From NCBI RefSeq assembly GCF_038005225.1, contig NZ_JBBOSU010000001.1:2282001-2346000 (forward strand): a stretch of 64,000 nucleotides of DNA, written 5' to 3'. Shown here piece after piece: positions 32,296 through 41,375 of the stretch; the first letter of the stretch is position 1; the number at the start of each line of letters is the position of its first letter. The notes under the pieces are model-generated. The model did not search any database, had not been told where the DNA came from, and was given only the letters and a program-made list of their open reading frames with translations. Made by a program: the position numbers and the translations under genes. The DNA comes from Solibacillus sp. FSL K6-1523 (GTDB taxonomy: Bacteria > Bacillota > Bacilli > Bacillales_A > Planococcaceae).

Positions 32296-33909
32296 TTATT
32301 TTATCGCTTCGGTAGTCTTTAATTCATAACCTTCATACCCTTTTTCAGCGATTTCGTTGCATATTTGACGATATTTATCCAAGCCACCTAAGAAGATTAA
32401 AAAGCCACGTGGTTTCCCTTCTATGTTGGACCCTGTATACCAGGAATCTGTTTTTGTAAATAATGTACTATTGGCAATTTCCATACACTGTTTACTCCAT
32501 TGTTGTTCCGCTTCTTTTGTTGGCTCAATCGTTTTAATTTGATTCTTCTTCATATAATTCAAGCAGTCCGAAATCCATTCCACATGCTGCTCAATGGATG
32601 AAGGCATATTCGTTAACACCGACGGACTTTGTGGACCTGTAATTGTAAAGAAGTTCGGGAATCCGGAAACACCTAGACCTAAATAGGTTTCAACATTTGC
32701 TCCGTTTGCCCATTTTTCTTTTAAGGATACTCCGTCGCGTCCTTTAATATTCAGCTTTAAAAGTGTACCCGTCATGGCATCGTAACCAGTAGCATAAACG
32801 ATTACATCTAATGGGTATTCCTTTTCTGTTGTTTGAATACCATTTTTTGTAATACCTACAATTGGCTGTTCTTTTAAATTTACTAAGGTTACATGTTCCT
32901 TATTATATGTCTCATGATAATTTGTATCGATGATTGGTCGTTTCGTTGTGTAATAATAATATGGCAATAGACTTTTTGCGGTTTCTGGATCTTTCACTGT
33001 TTCTCGAATTTTACCACGCAGAAACTCTGAAACGATTTCATTTGATTCCGTATTAATCGCAATATCATTAAAGGAAGTACCAAAGCTCAAACTCCCTTTC
33101 TCCCATGCATCTTCTAAAATCGCTAGGCGCTCCTCTTCCGGGGTTCCAGCAGCAGATTTAGTCGATCGAACAAATGGATAGCCCGCATGAGAAGCAAATA
33201 TTTTTTCGCGTATGTCAGTATAATCTTCTTTTAGCTGTGCGATTTCCTCTTCTGTTAATTCCCGATTTCGAGCTGGCACAGTGTATTGTGGCGTTCGTTG
33301 GAAAACATACAATTCCCCCGCTTCTTGTGCAATAACAGGGATGGATTGTACACCACTAGAGCCCGTCCCAATCACACCTATACGTTTGCCTTTTAAATCG
33401 ACAGGAGTGGATGGCCAAGCTCCTGTGTGATAGCTGTCCCCTTCAAAATTATCGCTCCCATCAAAGTTTGGAATATTCGAAGTCGATAAGCAACCTACTC
33501 CTGAAATTAAGTATGTTGCTGTAAATTCTTCTCCCTCACTCGTTAAGACATGCCAACGCGCTTTATCTTCATCCCAATTAGCTAATGTTACCTCAGTATG
33601 AAATTGCATTTGCTTCTTTACATCTAACTCATCCGCAGCAAAATTCAAATAGCGTAAAATTTCTTCTTGCGGAGCGAAACGTTTTGACCAGGACCATTTT
33701 CTATATAAATCTTCCGAGAACATAAAATTGTAGCAATGGCTATCCGAATCACAATGCGCACCAGGATAACGCGCTACATTCCAAACGCCTCCTACCCCGG
33801 ATGCCTTTTCGAGGGTCTTCACTGTAAAGCCATCTTCACGCAATTTATACGTCATATAAATCCCTGAAAATCCAGCGCCAATAACGATTGCATCAAAATG
33901 ATTTGCCAT
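32296..33909 (-). CDS. Flavin-containing Baeyer-Villiger monooxygenase (type I)
   Basis: 537 residues. The start at 33909 follows GGAAGGGGAATATGC. The FAD site is VIGAGFSGIYMTYKL (about 9-23). The NADPH-binding second Rossmann motif is IGVIGTGSSGVQSIPV (about 179-194). Between them lies FEGDSYHTGAWP, the fingerprint FxGxxxHxxxWP of type I Baeyer-Villiger enzymes. It uses NADPH and O2 to insert oxygen into a ketone, giving an ester or lactone. The hydrolase gene just upstream (64 nt) encodes an esterase that could cleave the product, so the pair would be a ketone-degradation module. Confidence 0.88.
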   Translation of the reverse strand: MANHFDAIVIGAGFSGIYMTYKLREDGFTVKTLEKASGVGGVWNVARYPGAHCDSDSHCYNFMFSEDLYRKWSWSKRFAPQEEILRYLNFAADELDVKKQMQFHTEVTLANWDEDKARWHVLTSEGEEFTATYLISGVGCLSTSNIPNFDGSDNFEGDSYHTGAWPSTPVDLKGKRIGVIGTGSSGVQSIPVIAQEAGELYVFQRTPQYTVPARNRELTEEEIAQLKEDYTDIREKIFASHAGYPFVRSTKSAAGTPEEERLAILEDAWEKGSLSFGTSFNDIAINTESNEIVSEFLRGKIRETVKDPETAKSLLPYYYYTTKRPIIDTNYHETYNKEHVTLVNLKEQPIVGITKNGIQTTEKEYPLDVIVYATGYDAMTGTLLKLNIKGRDGVSLKEKWANGANVETYLGLGVSGFPNFFTITGPQSPSVLTNMPSSIEQHVEWISDCLNYMKKNQIKTIEPTKEAEQQWSKQCMEIANSTLFTKTDSWYTGSNIEGKPRGFLIFLGGLDKYRQICNEIAEKGYEGYELKTTEAIK

Positions 33910-33973
33910 GCATATTCCCCTTCCTTCCAATATTGCAATGCCTTTTTACTAGTTAAAAACAAATAAAGAATTT

Positions 33974-34915
33974 TTAGATCGTTTGCTCGACCTTATTTAG
34001 GAATTTTACAATATGTTGCACGGATTGCTTCGTTTCTTCCTCGAAGAACATTAAATTACTATAGTAAGCATGAATAACACCTGGGATGAGCTCGTATTGA
34101 ACGTGAACGCCGTCTTGTTTTAACTTTTCAGCATAGGCAACGCCCTCATCCTTCAGTACGTCATTTTCCGCAGCGATAATAATAGCTGGTGGCAGCCCTT
34201 TAACAGAATCATATTTTAACGGGGAAACATCTGGCTCACCTGCTTGTGTTGCATCGCTCAAGTAATGCTTACCAAACCATCTCATTAAATGAATATCCAG
34301 TCCAAACCCTTCAGCAAATTCCTTGTATGAATCGGTCGTAAATTCCAAATTAGTTACAGGATAAACTAAAACCTGTGATTGAATGGCTGGTCCATTTTGA
34401 TCTAAAGCTTTTTTCGCAATTACCGTTGCTAAATTTCCGCCAGCACTATCCCCACCAACTGAAATTCTAGCCGGATTGACATTGATTTCTTCCGCGTTTG
34501 CAGCTACCCACTCCAATGCAGCATAGCAATCTTCAATCGGAGTTGGATACGGATGTTCTGGTGCTAAACGGTAATCAACAGATACAACTACAACCTTTCC
34601 CTCCATTGCAATTAATCGGTTTGCTCCTTCAAACATCTCAATCGAACCAATTACCCAACCACCGCCATGATAATACACTAACGCAGGGAATGGCCCCTCT
34701 CCTTCAGGTGTATAAATACGAATGCGGATATCTTGTCCGTCCTGCGCTTTAATAGATCGATCCTCGGTTTGATGAATACTTGGTAAATTATTTTGCGGTG
34801 CTACTGGGGCTTGTGCCTGTAATGCCTTAAATTCAATCGGATCAAATGATTCAATCTTTGGTCCACTATAAAATGCCTCTAAATATGCTTTTGCGTTTTC
34901 AGTTAAATTTGCCAT
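33974..34915 (-). CDS. Alpha/beta hydrolase, HSL family carboxylesterase
   Basis: 313 residues of the hormone-sensitive lipase family. The oxyanion motif HGGGW (in ALVYYHGGGWVIGS, about 84-88), nucleophile motif GDSAGGN (about 158), acid Asp in AENDVLKDEG and His in GVIHAYYSNL. It hydrolyses short-chain esters in the cytosol. It is first in the operon and precedes the Baeyer-Villiger gene. GAGGAGGAAATAAA supplies the ribosome binding site. Likely substrate is the ester from the monooxygenase, but this is inferred. Confidence 0.87.
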   Translation of the reverse strand: MANLTENAKAYLEAFYSGPKIESFDPIEFKALQAQAPVAPQNNLPSIHQTEDRSIKAQDGQDIRIRIYTPEGEGPFPALVYYHGGGWVIGSIEMFEGANRLIAMEGKVVVVSVDYRLAPEHPYPTPIEDCYAALEWVAANAEEINVNPARISVGGDSAGGNLATVIAKKALDQNGPAIQSQVLVYPVTNLEFTTDSYKEFAEGFGLDIHLMRWFGKHYLSDATQAGEPDVSPLKYDSVKGLPPAIIIAAENDVLKDEGVAYAEKLKQDGVHVQYELIPGVIHAYYSNLMFFEEETKQSVQHIVKFLNKVEQTI

Positions 34916-35112
34916 TTTATTTCCTCCTCTTAGATAAAAAGAATTTTGTAATCGCCTACATTAATAGTTTATTATTTTCACTAAAAATAGATATTCCTAC
35001 TTTTTGAGAAAATACTATATACTTTCGTATTAAAATTCGAATGTATTGTAAACTTTCTGTAGTCTAAAACATAAGTAGAATAATAAAGGATTTTAAAAGG
35101 GGTGTTCATTTG

Positions 35113-35808
35113 ATGATAGGCATTACAAGTTGGGAAAATGACTTAGAAAAAATAAAATCACTAGAAGATCCTGACAAAAAAATTAAGTTGTTAATGGAAA
35201 ATTTCCTCTCCACTTTCTCATTAGAAGAAGCACTACTTTTTCGCTATTCTCCTATCGATCATTTAGCAGAAGGAATCTTTTCAGCAACTGCATTTAAATT
35301 TAGAAGTATCACATCTGTACGCGATGATATAACAACAATTCCGCCCATTTTTGAGGCAATCCAAAAACGAAATCCGCAATATTATGAAGGCAATGATTTT
35401 CATTTATATTTACCTAGAAAGTATGTTATCGCTCAAACGGAAAACGCACTACTTGTTGTTCCGATTATTTTCAATTCGGTCGTGATTGGCTATTTTTTAA
35501 GTACGAAATTCAAACAAAAGGTGGATTCGCAAATGTTAATGGAAGCAGAACTTTATACTAAAAAAGTAGGCGAAATCCTATTCACCTATCCAAGTTCTAA
35601 GAAAAAAGACGAAATAAAACTATCCAAACGGGAATACGAAGTGATGAGGTGTATCGCATTTGGCCATAGTTCAAAACAAGTAGCCTCTTTACTAGAAATT
35701 AGTGAAACAACAATCAAACAATATATTAAAAGTGTCATGGTCAAAACAAATACACTTAATCGTACACATGCAGTCGCATTTTTATACCAAAATGGGATTT
35801 TAAATTGA
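35113..35808 (+). CDS. LuxR-type transcriptional regulator with a sensor-like N-terminus
   Basis: 231 residues. I choose ATG at 35113 (GGGGTG 8 nt upstream). TTG at 35110 is also possible. The C-terminal ~65 residues are an HTH_LUXR domain (KLSKREYEVMRCIAFGHSSKQVASLLEISETTIKQYIKSVMVKTNT, about 172-217). The N-terminal ~160 residues (EALLFRYSPIDHLAEGIFSATAFKF, ALLVVPIIFNSVVIGYFLSTKF) resemble a GAF-like ligand-binding fold. It is divergent from the esterase-monooxygenase operon, the classical position for its regulator. The ligand is unknown. Confidence 0.78.
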   Translation: MIGITSWENDLEKIKSLEDPDKKIKLLMENFLSTFSLEEALLFRYSPIDHLAEGIFSATAFKFRSITSVRDDITTIPPIFEAIQKRNPQYYEGNDFHLYLPRKYVIAQTENALLVVPIIFNSVVIGYFLSTKFKQKVDSQMLMEAELYTKKVGEILFTYPSSKKKDEIKLSKREYEVMRCIAFGHSSKQVASLLEISETTIKQYIKSVMVKTNTLNRTHAVAFLYQNGILN

Positions 35809-35859
35809 GGACCCCCAAAAATTATGGAGGAATTAAAACACCGAAATCATATGTATGCC

Positions 35860-35895
35860 AAAAATGAGCTAGAGGAAAACTCTCAGCTCATTTTT
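35860..35895 (+). terminator. Terminator after the LuxR-type gene
   Basis: AAAAATGAGCTAGAG stem with partner CTCTCAGCTCATTTTT, GAAAA-type loop and a following T-rich run. Confidence 0.82.
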
Positions 35896-36133
35896 ATTTT
35901 GGAAATATGGTGCTCTGAATTCGGAATTTGAATGAATGTAACGCGCCGATTATCGACAACTATTTTTTTTAGCAGCTAATTCATCCGAAGTTGGTCGAGT
36001 GTATTAAAGTATGGATACTATCTACTGCAAATATGATATTTAAATTCACGGATTAGATAAACTCATTCATTTTCGTTTAAATGTTCATTGAAGTAGATTG
36101 TCAAAGCCTTTTTTACTATTGGATATTACATTT

Positions 36134-36162
36134 TTGTGATTTTGCTTGTTTTAATGTATAGT
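36134..36162 (+). promoter_or_regulatory. Candidate promoter of the MFS transporter
   Basis: TTGTGA (36134-36139), 17-bp spacer, TATAGT (36157-36162), about 90 nt before the start codon. The long leader has no obvious regulatory fold. Confidence 0.5.
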
Positions 36163-36251
36163 ATTACCTTGAGTTTATTTTTCTTCAGTCAGCTTGCACT
36201 GTGTGAAAATAAAAATAATGAAAGATTATACATGCGTACAAGGAGGAATTT

Positions 36252-37682
36252 ATGAATACACAATCAAAGGAGTTTGAAAATATAAAAAGACTGCCAATTT
36301 TAATTTCCATGATTATTGGAGCCTTTTTCACTATTTTAAACGAAACATTATTAAACGTTGCATTTCCTCAACTAACGATTGAGTTAAATGTGGAACCAGC
36401 AACACTTCAATGGCTGTCAACTGGGTACATGCTCGTTGTGGCTGTTTTAATCCCTGCTTCGGCTTTATTAGTACAGTGGTTTACAACGAGACAAGTATTT
36501 ATAGGAGCAATGATGATCTTCACTTTCGGTACTTTAGTAAGTGCACTTGCACCTGGATTTTCTGTTTTATTAGTCGGTCGTTTATTACAAGCGGCAGGTA
36601 CAGGATTAATGATGCCGGTATTAATGAATACGATTCTCTTCCTATACCCGCCAGAGAAACGCGGTGCCGCAATGGGAAGTATCGGACTCGTTATGATGTT
36701 CGCTCCTGCTATTGGACCGACGCTTTCGGGTATCATTCTTGATTCATTGAGCTGGAGATGGCTGTTTTATATCGTAATTCCATTTGCGATTTTTTCTATC
36801 ATTTTCGCTTTCATCTTTTTAAAGAATGTTTCAGAACCGACTAAACCAAAAGTAGATGTGTTATCCATTATTTTATCGACAATCGGATTTGGTGGGATTG
36901 TTTACGGATTTAGTAGTTCGGGTAAAGGCTGGGATAGCTTCCAAGTATACGGAATTATTATCATTGGACTGATTGCACTTTTCTTCTTTGTGTTACGCCA
37001 ATTGAAACTAAAAGAACCGTTATTAGACTTAAGTCCGTTCAAATATCCGTTGTTTTCATTAACAACTATTTTATTAATTATTATGATGATGACGATGTTC
37101 TCAACAATGACATTATTACCATTCTTATTCCAAGGTGCATTAGGCTTAACCGTTTATGCAACGGGCCTTATTATGCTTCCAGGTAGTTTATTAAATGGTA
37201 TTCTTTCACCTGTTTCTGGGAAGCTATTTGACAAGTTTGGTCCAAGAGCGCTGATTATTCCTGGGACAATCATTTTAGCAACTGTGATGTGGTTCTTTAC
37301 ACAAGTATCGATGGACACTTCAAAAACAACGTTCATCCTTTTACATGTTTGTATGATGGTCGCGATTTCATTAATTATGATGCCCGCACAAACGAATGGT
37401 TTAAACCAACTTCCGCGACGTTTTTACCCGCACGGAACAGCTATTTTGAACACTTTATCGCAAGTAGCAGGCGCGATTGGTGTTGCTTTCTTCATCAGTA
37501 TTATGGCTTCTGGACAAAAGGATTTCTTGGCACAATCATCTAATCCAACTGATCCGACTCAATTGACTGAAGCAATGATTTCGGGTGTACACAATGCATT
37601 CATAATTGGTTTTGGTTTTGCACTACTTGCCGTTGTAGTCGCTTTCTTTATCAAGCGTGCGCAAACCCCGGAGAATGAATAG
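36252..37682 (+). CDS. DHA2 family MFS multidrug transporter
   Basis: 476 residues with about 14 membrane helices. TM1 region contains FTILNETLLNVAFPQL, motif C is in GSIGLVMMFAPAIGPTLSGIILD (about 143-165) and motif A-like LVGRLLQAAGTG. Members (EmrB/LmrB/QacA type) export drugs using proton motive force. AAGGAGGAATTT provides the start. It has its own promoter and a terminator. No adjacent TetR/MarR gene is next to it, though the LuxR regulator lies 440 bp upstream. Confidence 0.86.
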   Translation: MNTQSKEFENIKRLPILISMIIGAFFTILNETLLNVAFPQLTIELNVEPATLQWLSTGYMLVVAVLIPASALLVQWFTTRQVFIGAMMIFTFGTLVSALAPGFSVLLVGRLLQAAGTGLMMPVLMNTILFLYPPEKRGAAMGSIGLVMMFAPAIGPTLSGIILDSLSWRWLFYIVIPFAIFSIIFAFIFLKNVSEPTKPKVDVLSIILSTIGFGGIVYGFSSSGKGWDSFQVYGIIIIGLIALFFFVLRQLKLKEPLLDLSPFKYPLFSLTTILLIIMMMTMFSTMTLLPFLFQGALGLTVYATGLIMLPGSLLNGILSPVSGKLFDKFGPRALIIPGTIILATVMWFFTQVSMDTSKTTFILLHVCMMVAISLIMMPAQTNGLNQLPRRFYPHGTAILNTLSQVAGAIGVAFFISIMASGQKDFLAQSSNPTDPTQLTEAMISGVHNAFIIGFGFALLAVVVAFFIKRAQTPENE

Positions 37683-37696
37683 TTCAATAAATAACA

Positions 37697-37742
37697 AAAG
37701 CAACTACGAGAATGGACAAGCCATTTCCCGTAGTTGCTTTTT
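37697..37742. terminator. Bidirectional terminator between MFS and SUKH-like genes
   Basis: AAAAGCAACTACG stem with partner CGTAGTTGCTTTTT around a loop, with T-runs on both sides. Confidence 0.82.
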
Positions 37743-37743
37743 G

Positions 37744-38565
37744 TTAGATACTTTCCAATAATCGGTTCGTTTCATCAAATAGCTCCATATTAATCATTGC
37801 TGCCGTTACAACTTTAAATAGTTTTGGGTTATCTTTTATAATAAAGTTAAGCTGAATGTCTCTAAATAATGCAAGACATGAGGCCTTTGGTGCAGATTGG
37901 AGGTATTCCCGCAACAACTGTAAATCAGGATCTATTTCTTTGTGAATTAGGAATTGTTTAGGTTCCTCACCTTGCAAAATTGGCGTCACAACCCCTATTC
38001 GATCTTGAGTTAGAATCGTTACATTTTTTTGTCGCTCTAGCTCTATATGGTGAACATAACGATACGGATTTTCAATAACAGGCATCGAAATATGATCCGA
38101 CAAATATTTTGTTGCGTGCACTCTCATTAATTTTTCATTTTCAGATGGTTGGTATACGTTTTCTGCGGACCATTGATTTTTAGCCGCCACATAATCCTCC
38201 TCACAGTCAAAATGATTATAGAACAGTCCGCTGTCAGTCAAATTAACCTGTAAAAATTCACGCAGATTGTTTGCGACTACGCGCGTTGGACGATCAAAAT
38301 CCATTGGACTAACACAAACAATAGGTGCCACATCAAGTTCCGTTACAGACCCATAGTCAGTAAGAAACCCGTAATGTATACCGTCCATTCCGATATTCCC
38401 AAAAACAACGACATCGCTTGGTGTGTTAAAATATCTGAAATTCTCTAAGGAGAGATAGAAATTATGGCAAAGGTAAAATTGTTCATCATCGCCAAGTTCA
38501 TTTGCTAAATCAATTAATGTTTGAAGTGTAGATGGTATGTCATATTTGCCAAAGTTAACCCTCAT
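37744..38565 (-). CDS. SMI1/KNR4 (SUKH)-like protein
   Basis: 273 residues. Around 50-105 the pattern VVVFGNIGMDGIHYGFLTDYG, then PIVCVSPMDFDRPTRVVANNLREFLQV, resembles SUKH domains, which often act as immunity proteins against contact-dependent toxins. The C-terminal half (HHIELERQKNVTILTQDRIGVVTP, FKVVTAAMINMELFDETNRLL) is not recognised. GGGGAGATATAA precedes the ATG. No toxin gene is adjacent. The SUKH assignment is by motif impression only. Confidence 0.55.
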   Translation of the reverse strand: MRVNFGKYDIPSTLQTLIDLANELGDDEQFYLCHNFYLSLENFRYFNTPSDVVVFGNIGMDGIHYGFLTDYGSVTELDVAPIVCVSPMDFDRPTRVVANNLREFLQVNLTDSGLFYNHFDCEEDYVAAKNQWSAENVYQPSENEKLMRVHATKYLSDHISMPVIENPYRYVHHIELERQKNVTILTQDRIGVVTPILQGEEPKQFLIHKEIDPDLQLLREYLQSAPKASCLALFRDIQLNFIIKDNPKLFKVVTAAMINMELFDETNRLLESI

Positions 38566-38762
38566 TTATATCTCCCCTTTTTATGCTTGTTGATTTCCAT
38601 TGTCATTTCACAGAACCTGACTATAGAAATAGATCAGCAATCGAATCATCTTGTTTTTTTCATTTTACCAGAAGGGAATATATGTTCGCAAGTGGATTTC
38701 TTCCGTTTATTTTTAAATTTTGTTATTTTATATGAAACCCTCCTTTATTTGACCAATTTAAA

Positions 38763-38790
38763 ACGCAGTTGCCATCCAACAACTGCGCCC
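38763..38790 (-). terminator. Terminator of the HExxH gene
   Basis: CGCAGTTG / CAACTGCG stem with an 8-nt loop and a TTTT minus-strand tail, 30 nt after the stop codon. Confidence 0.7.
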
Positions 38791-38818
38791 AAAACAATAT
38801 GCTAATCTTGCACGATTG

Positions 38819-39568
38819 CTAATTAAATAAGCTACATGCATCAAAATATTCCATCAACGGTTTCACTCGTCCCTCATTATGCCACTTATGATATGCCCTA
38901 AATACGAGTGTGATATCATCATTAGCCCGTTCTTCAACCAAATGTTTAACAGCGAGAAAACTCCGCCAGTAATCGAACATAATACTCGTTAAACTACCTT
39001 CATAACTAGAAGTTCCAAACTTATCTAGCGAAAAATTTCCATACTTTTCTTGAAACATTGCAACTAGTTCTAACTCAATATTTGTAATTTCATTAAATTC
39101 CTTGTCGCTAAGAATAAACTTTCTTGATAAATAATCACACATGTCCTCTTCAAACCATATTGAATCTCTCCTTTCATCATCAAAATCGTCCACAAATAGA
39201 TCTATATGATGTGTTAGTTCATGTCCAACAATCGTTAATAAATGATTTTCAGACATGTTTTCATAAAATTTTTCTATTTTTCGGTCTCCTTTTTCCTCTA
39301 ATTGCCTTAAAAATAACTTTCTCCATTTTAATAGTTCAGGGGAAATATAAATAATGTCCTTATTTGTGAATGCGGGTATTGCTATGTTAGAAAATACAGT
39401 TGTTGCCAATTCTTCCGAAGTCCATATTATGGCTTTTGGTAAATCTTTTAGCTCATAATTTTCTTCTAATTCAGCTTGGTATCTCTTCAATTTCTTATTA
39501 AATCTTTCAATCATTTCTTGGCAATTTTCATATTCTTCTTTTGTTTCGAAAGCAAAGATCTGTTTCAT
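38819..39568 (-). CDS. HExxH zinc-protease-like protein
   Basis: 249 residues, soluble. TIVGHELTHHIDLF (about 113-126) is an HExxH zinc motif, followed 20-30 residues later by Glu in IWFEEDMCDYLSRKF, a possible third ligand. The N-terminal part (FNKKLKRYQAELEENYELKDLPKAIIWTSEE) is helical. Probably a cytosolic metallopeptidase of the ImmA/zincin-like type. No helix-turn-helix partner is next to it. GGGGAGGTAATAAA precedes the ATG. The substrate is unknown. Confidence 0.65.
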   Translation of the reverse strand: MKQIFAFETKEEYENCQEMIERFNKKLKRYQAELEENYELKDLPKAIIWTSEELATTVFSNIAIPAFTNKDIIYISPELLKWRKLFLRQLEEKGDRKIEKFYENMSENHLLTIVGHELTHHIDLFVDDFDDERRDSIWFEEDMCDYLSRKFILSDKEFNEITNIELELVAMFQEKYGNFSLDKFGTSSYEGSLTSIMFDYWRSFLAVKHLVEERANDDITLVFRAYHKWHNEGRVKPLMEYFDACSLFN

Positions 39569-39608
39569 TTTATTACCTCCCCTTCATTTGAAATACTTAC
39601 CGCATAAA

Positions 39609-41375
39609 TTACTCCACAATCCCATTCTGCAATAAATACATTTTCTCATATAGCCCTTTTTGTGCGATGAGTTGTTGGTGGGTTCCGCGCTCGATTATTT
39701 CCCCCTTATGTAGCACTAAAATTTGCTCGGCATCTTGAATTGTTGATAAACGATGGGCAATGGCAATCGTTGTACGTCCCTTACGCATCTTTTCAAGCGA
39801 TTGCTGAATGCCCACTTCCGTTTCCGTATCAATGGCTGCGGTTGCTTCATCGAGCACAAGTATTTTTGGATTCGTCGCAATTGTCCGCGCAAAGGCTATG
39901 AGTTGACGTTGCCCACTTGAAAACGTCGAACCGCGCTCCGTTACTTTATTCGAATAACCGTCTGGCAGTGCCTCAATAAAATTATTCACCTGTACGAATT
40001 CTGCCGCTTCCTTCACATCATCTAATGCTAGTTTGTCATTGAATAATCGGATATTTGACGCCACCGTTCCGTAAAATAAAAACGGATCTTGTAACACGAG
40101 CCCGACTTTATCCCGAAGTTCCTGTTGTGGGTAGTTTTTAATCGACTTCCCATCAATTAAAATATCTCCACGTTCAAATTCATAAAAGCGCATTAATAAG
40201 TTGATAATCGAGCTTTTTCCACTGCCCGTATGGCCTACGAGTGCCACCGTTTCTCCTGGGTTAACGGTAAACGAAATATTTTTTAGTACATCTTGCTTGC
40301 CATCATAGCTAAACGAAATATCCTTGAACTCAATTCGTCCATTCGATACATGAAGTGGTTCGTTTTTCTGGGTAGGTTCTAGCTCTTCATTATCCAACAG
40401 CGAAAAGACACGGGATGCTGCAACAATCGCCTGTTGAAACAAAGCCAGTCGTTCCATCATTTGATTAATTGGATCAAAGAAGCGGTTCATATACGTAATA
40501 AAGGCGTACACAACTCCGACCTCCACTGCCGTTTCAAAAGATGTCCAACCAAAGTAAAAGAGCAAAATAACAATGGCCGTAAAATAGACTAAATCAATAA
40601 TAGGTCGAAGCAATAAACTATTCATCTTTGTATTGGCCATCATCGCCTGAAAATGTTCTTCATTTGTTTTGTCAAAATCATCATTAAAACGCTCTTCTTG
40701 ACGGAAAACTTGGACAATGCTCATACCAGATAAGGTTTCCGCTAAGCGCGCATTTAACTCCCCTAGCTTTTCACGCATTTTCATATATACGACCGCACTC
40801 ATTTTACGATATAAATAAACAATATAAATGAGGACTGGCAATAAAAGTAACATGGCAAAAGCCAATTTTGCATTCATCATAAACATGATGATATACACGC
40901 CGACAATTAAAAATGCAGCCTGTACAAAACTAATGAGTACCGAAACAAACATATCTTTAATGGCTTCAGTATCATTCGTCGCACGTGAAACGATTGAACC
41001 CGCTGGCACTTGGTCAAAATAACGCATACCTAATTTGTGAATTTTTGAAAACACATCTATGCGCAGCTGCTGAATGACCTTTAGCGCCAACTCTTGGAAT
41101 TTCAACATTTGATAATACGTAATGACGATATTCAGTACTTGAATGATGAAGTAACTAACCGCCAAAAGGACGATTGGCTTCGTGTCAAATTGAAGATTCG
41201 TTAAATAATCATCAATAAACACTTTAATTAAATACGGGCCAACCAAATCCCCGATTACCGTCAAAACAAGTAATAATAAAGAAAATATCAACAACTTTTT
41301 ATGCGGTTGTAAATAGCGAAATAGGCGGCGGAGTATGACGCGCTGTTCCTTACTTGAAATCGTTTCATTTGCCAT
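39609..41375 (-). CDS. Multidrug ABC exporter subunit (BmrD/YheH-like)
   Basis: 588 residues: six membrane helices (about 20-310) then an ATPase with Walker A GHTGSGKSS (about 378), signature SSGQRQL (about 481) and Walker B ILVLDEATAAID (about 503). The signature lacks the canonical LSGGQ (reads FSSGQ). In heterodimeric exporters one half often has a degenerate site. It overlaps the upstream BmrC-like gene by 11 nt, so the two make a heterodimer that exports drugs. AAGGAGGCGACAGTC precedes the ATG. Confidence 0.85.
   Translation of the reverse strand: MANETISSKEQRVILRRLFRYLQPHKKLLIFSLLLLVLTVIGDLVGPYLIKVFIDDYLTNLQFDTKPIVLLAVSYFIIQVLNIVITYYQMLKFQELALKVIQQLRIDVFSKIHKLGMRYFDQVPAGSIVSRATNDTEAIKDMFVSVLISFVQAAFLIVGVYIIMFMMNAKLAFAMLLLLPVLIYIVYLYRKMSAVVYMKMREKLGELNARLAETLSGMSIVQVFRQEERFNDDFDKTNEEHFQAMMANTKMNSLLLRPIIDLVYFTAIVILLFYFGWTSFETAVEVGVVYAFITYMNRFFDPINQMMERLALFQQAIVAASRVFSLLDNEELEPTQKNEPLHVSNGRIEFKDISFSYDGKQDVLKNISFTVNPGETVALVGHTGSGKSSIINLLMRFYEFERGDILIDGKSIKNYPQQELRDKVGLVLQDPFLFYGTVASNIRLFNDKLALDDVKEAAEFVQVNNFIEALPDGYSNKVTERGSTFSSGQRQLIAFARTIATNPKILVLDEATAAIDTETEVGIQQSLEKMRKGRTTIAIAHRLSTIQDAEQILVLHKGEIIERGTHQQLIAQKGLYEKMYLLQNGIVE

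Larger units (their letters stand above)
35809..36251. other. Intergenic region with terminator and MFS promoter
   Basis: Holds the terminator of the LuxR gene, then ~240 bases without recognised coding, then promoter elements for the MFS gene. Confidence 0.6.
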
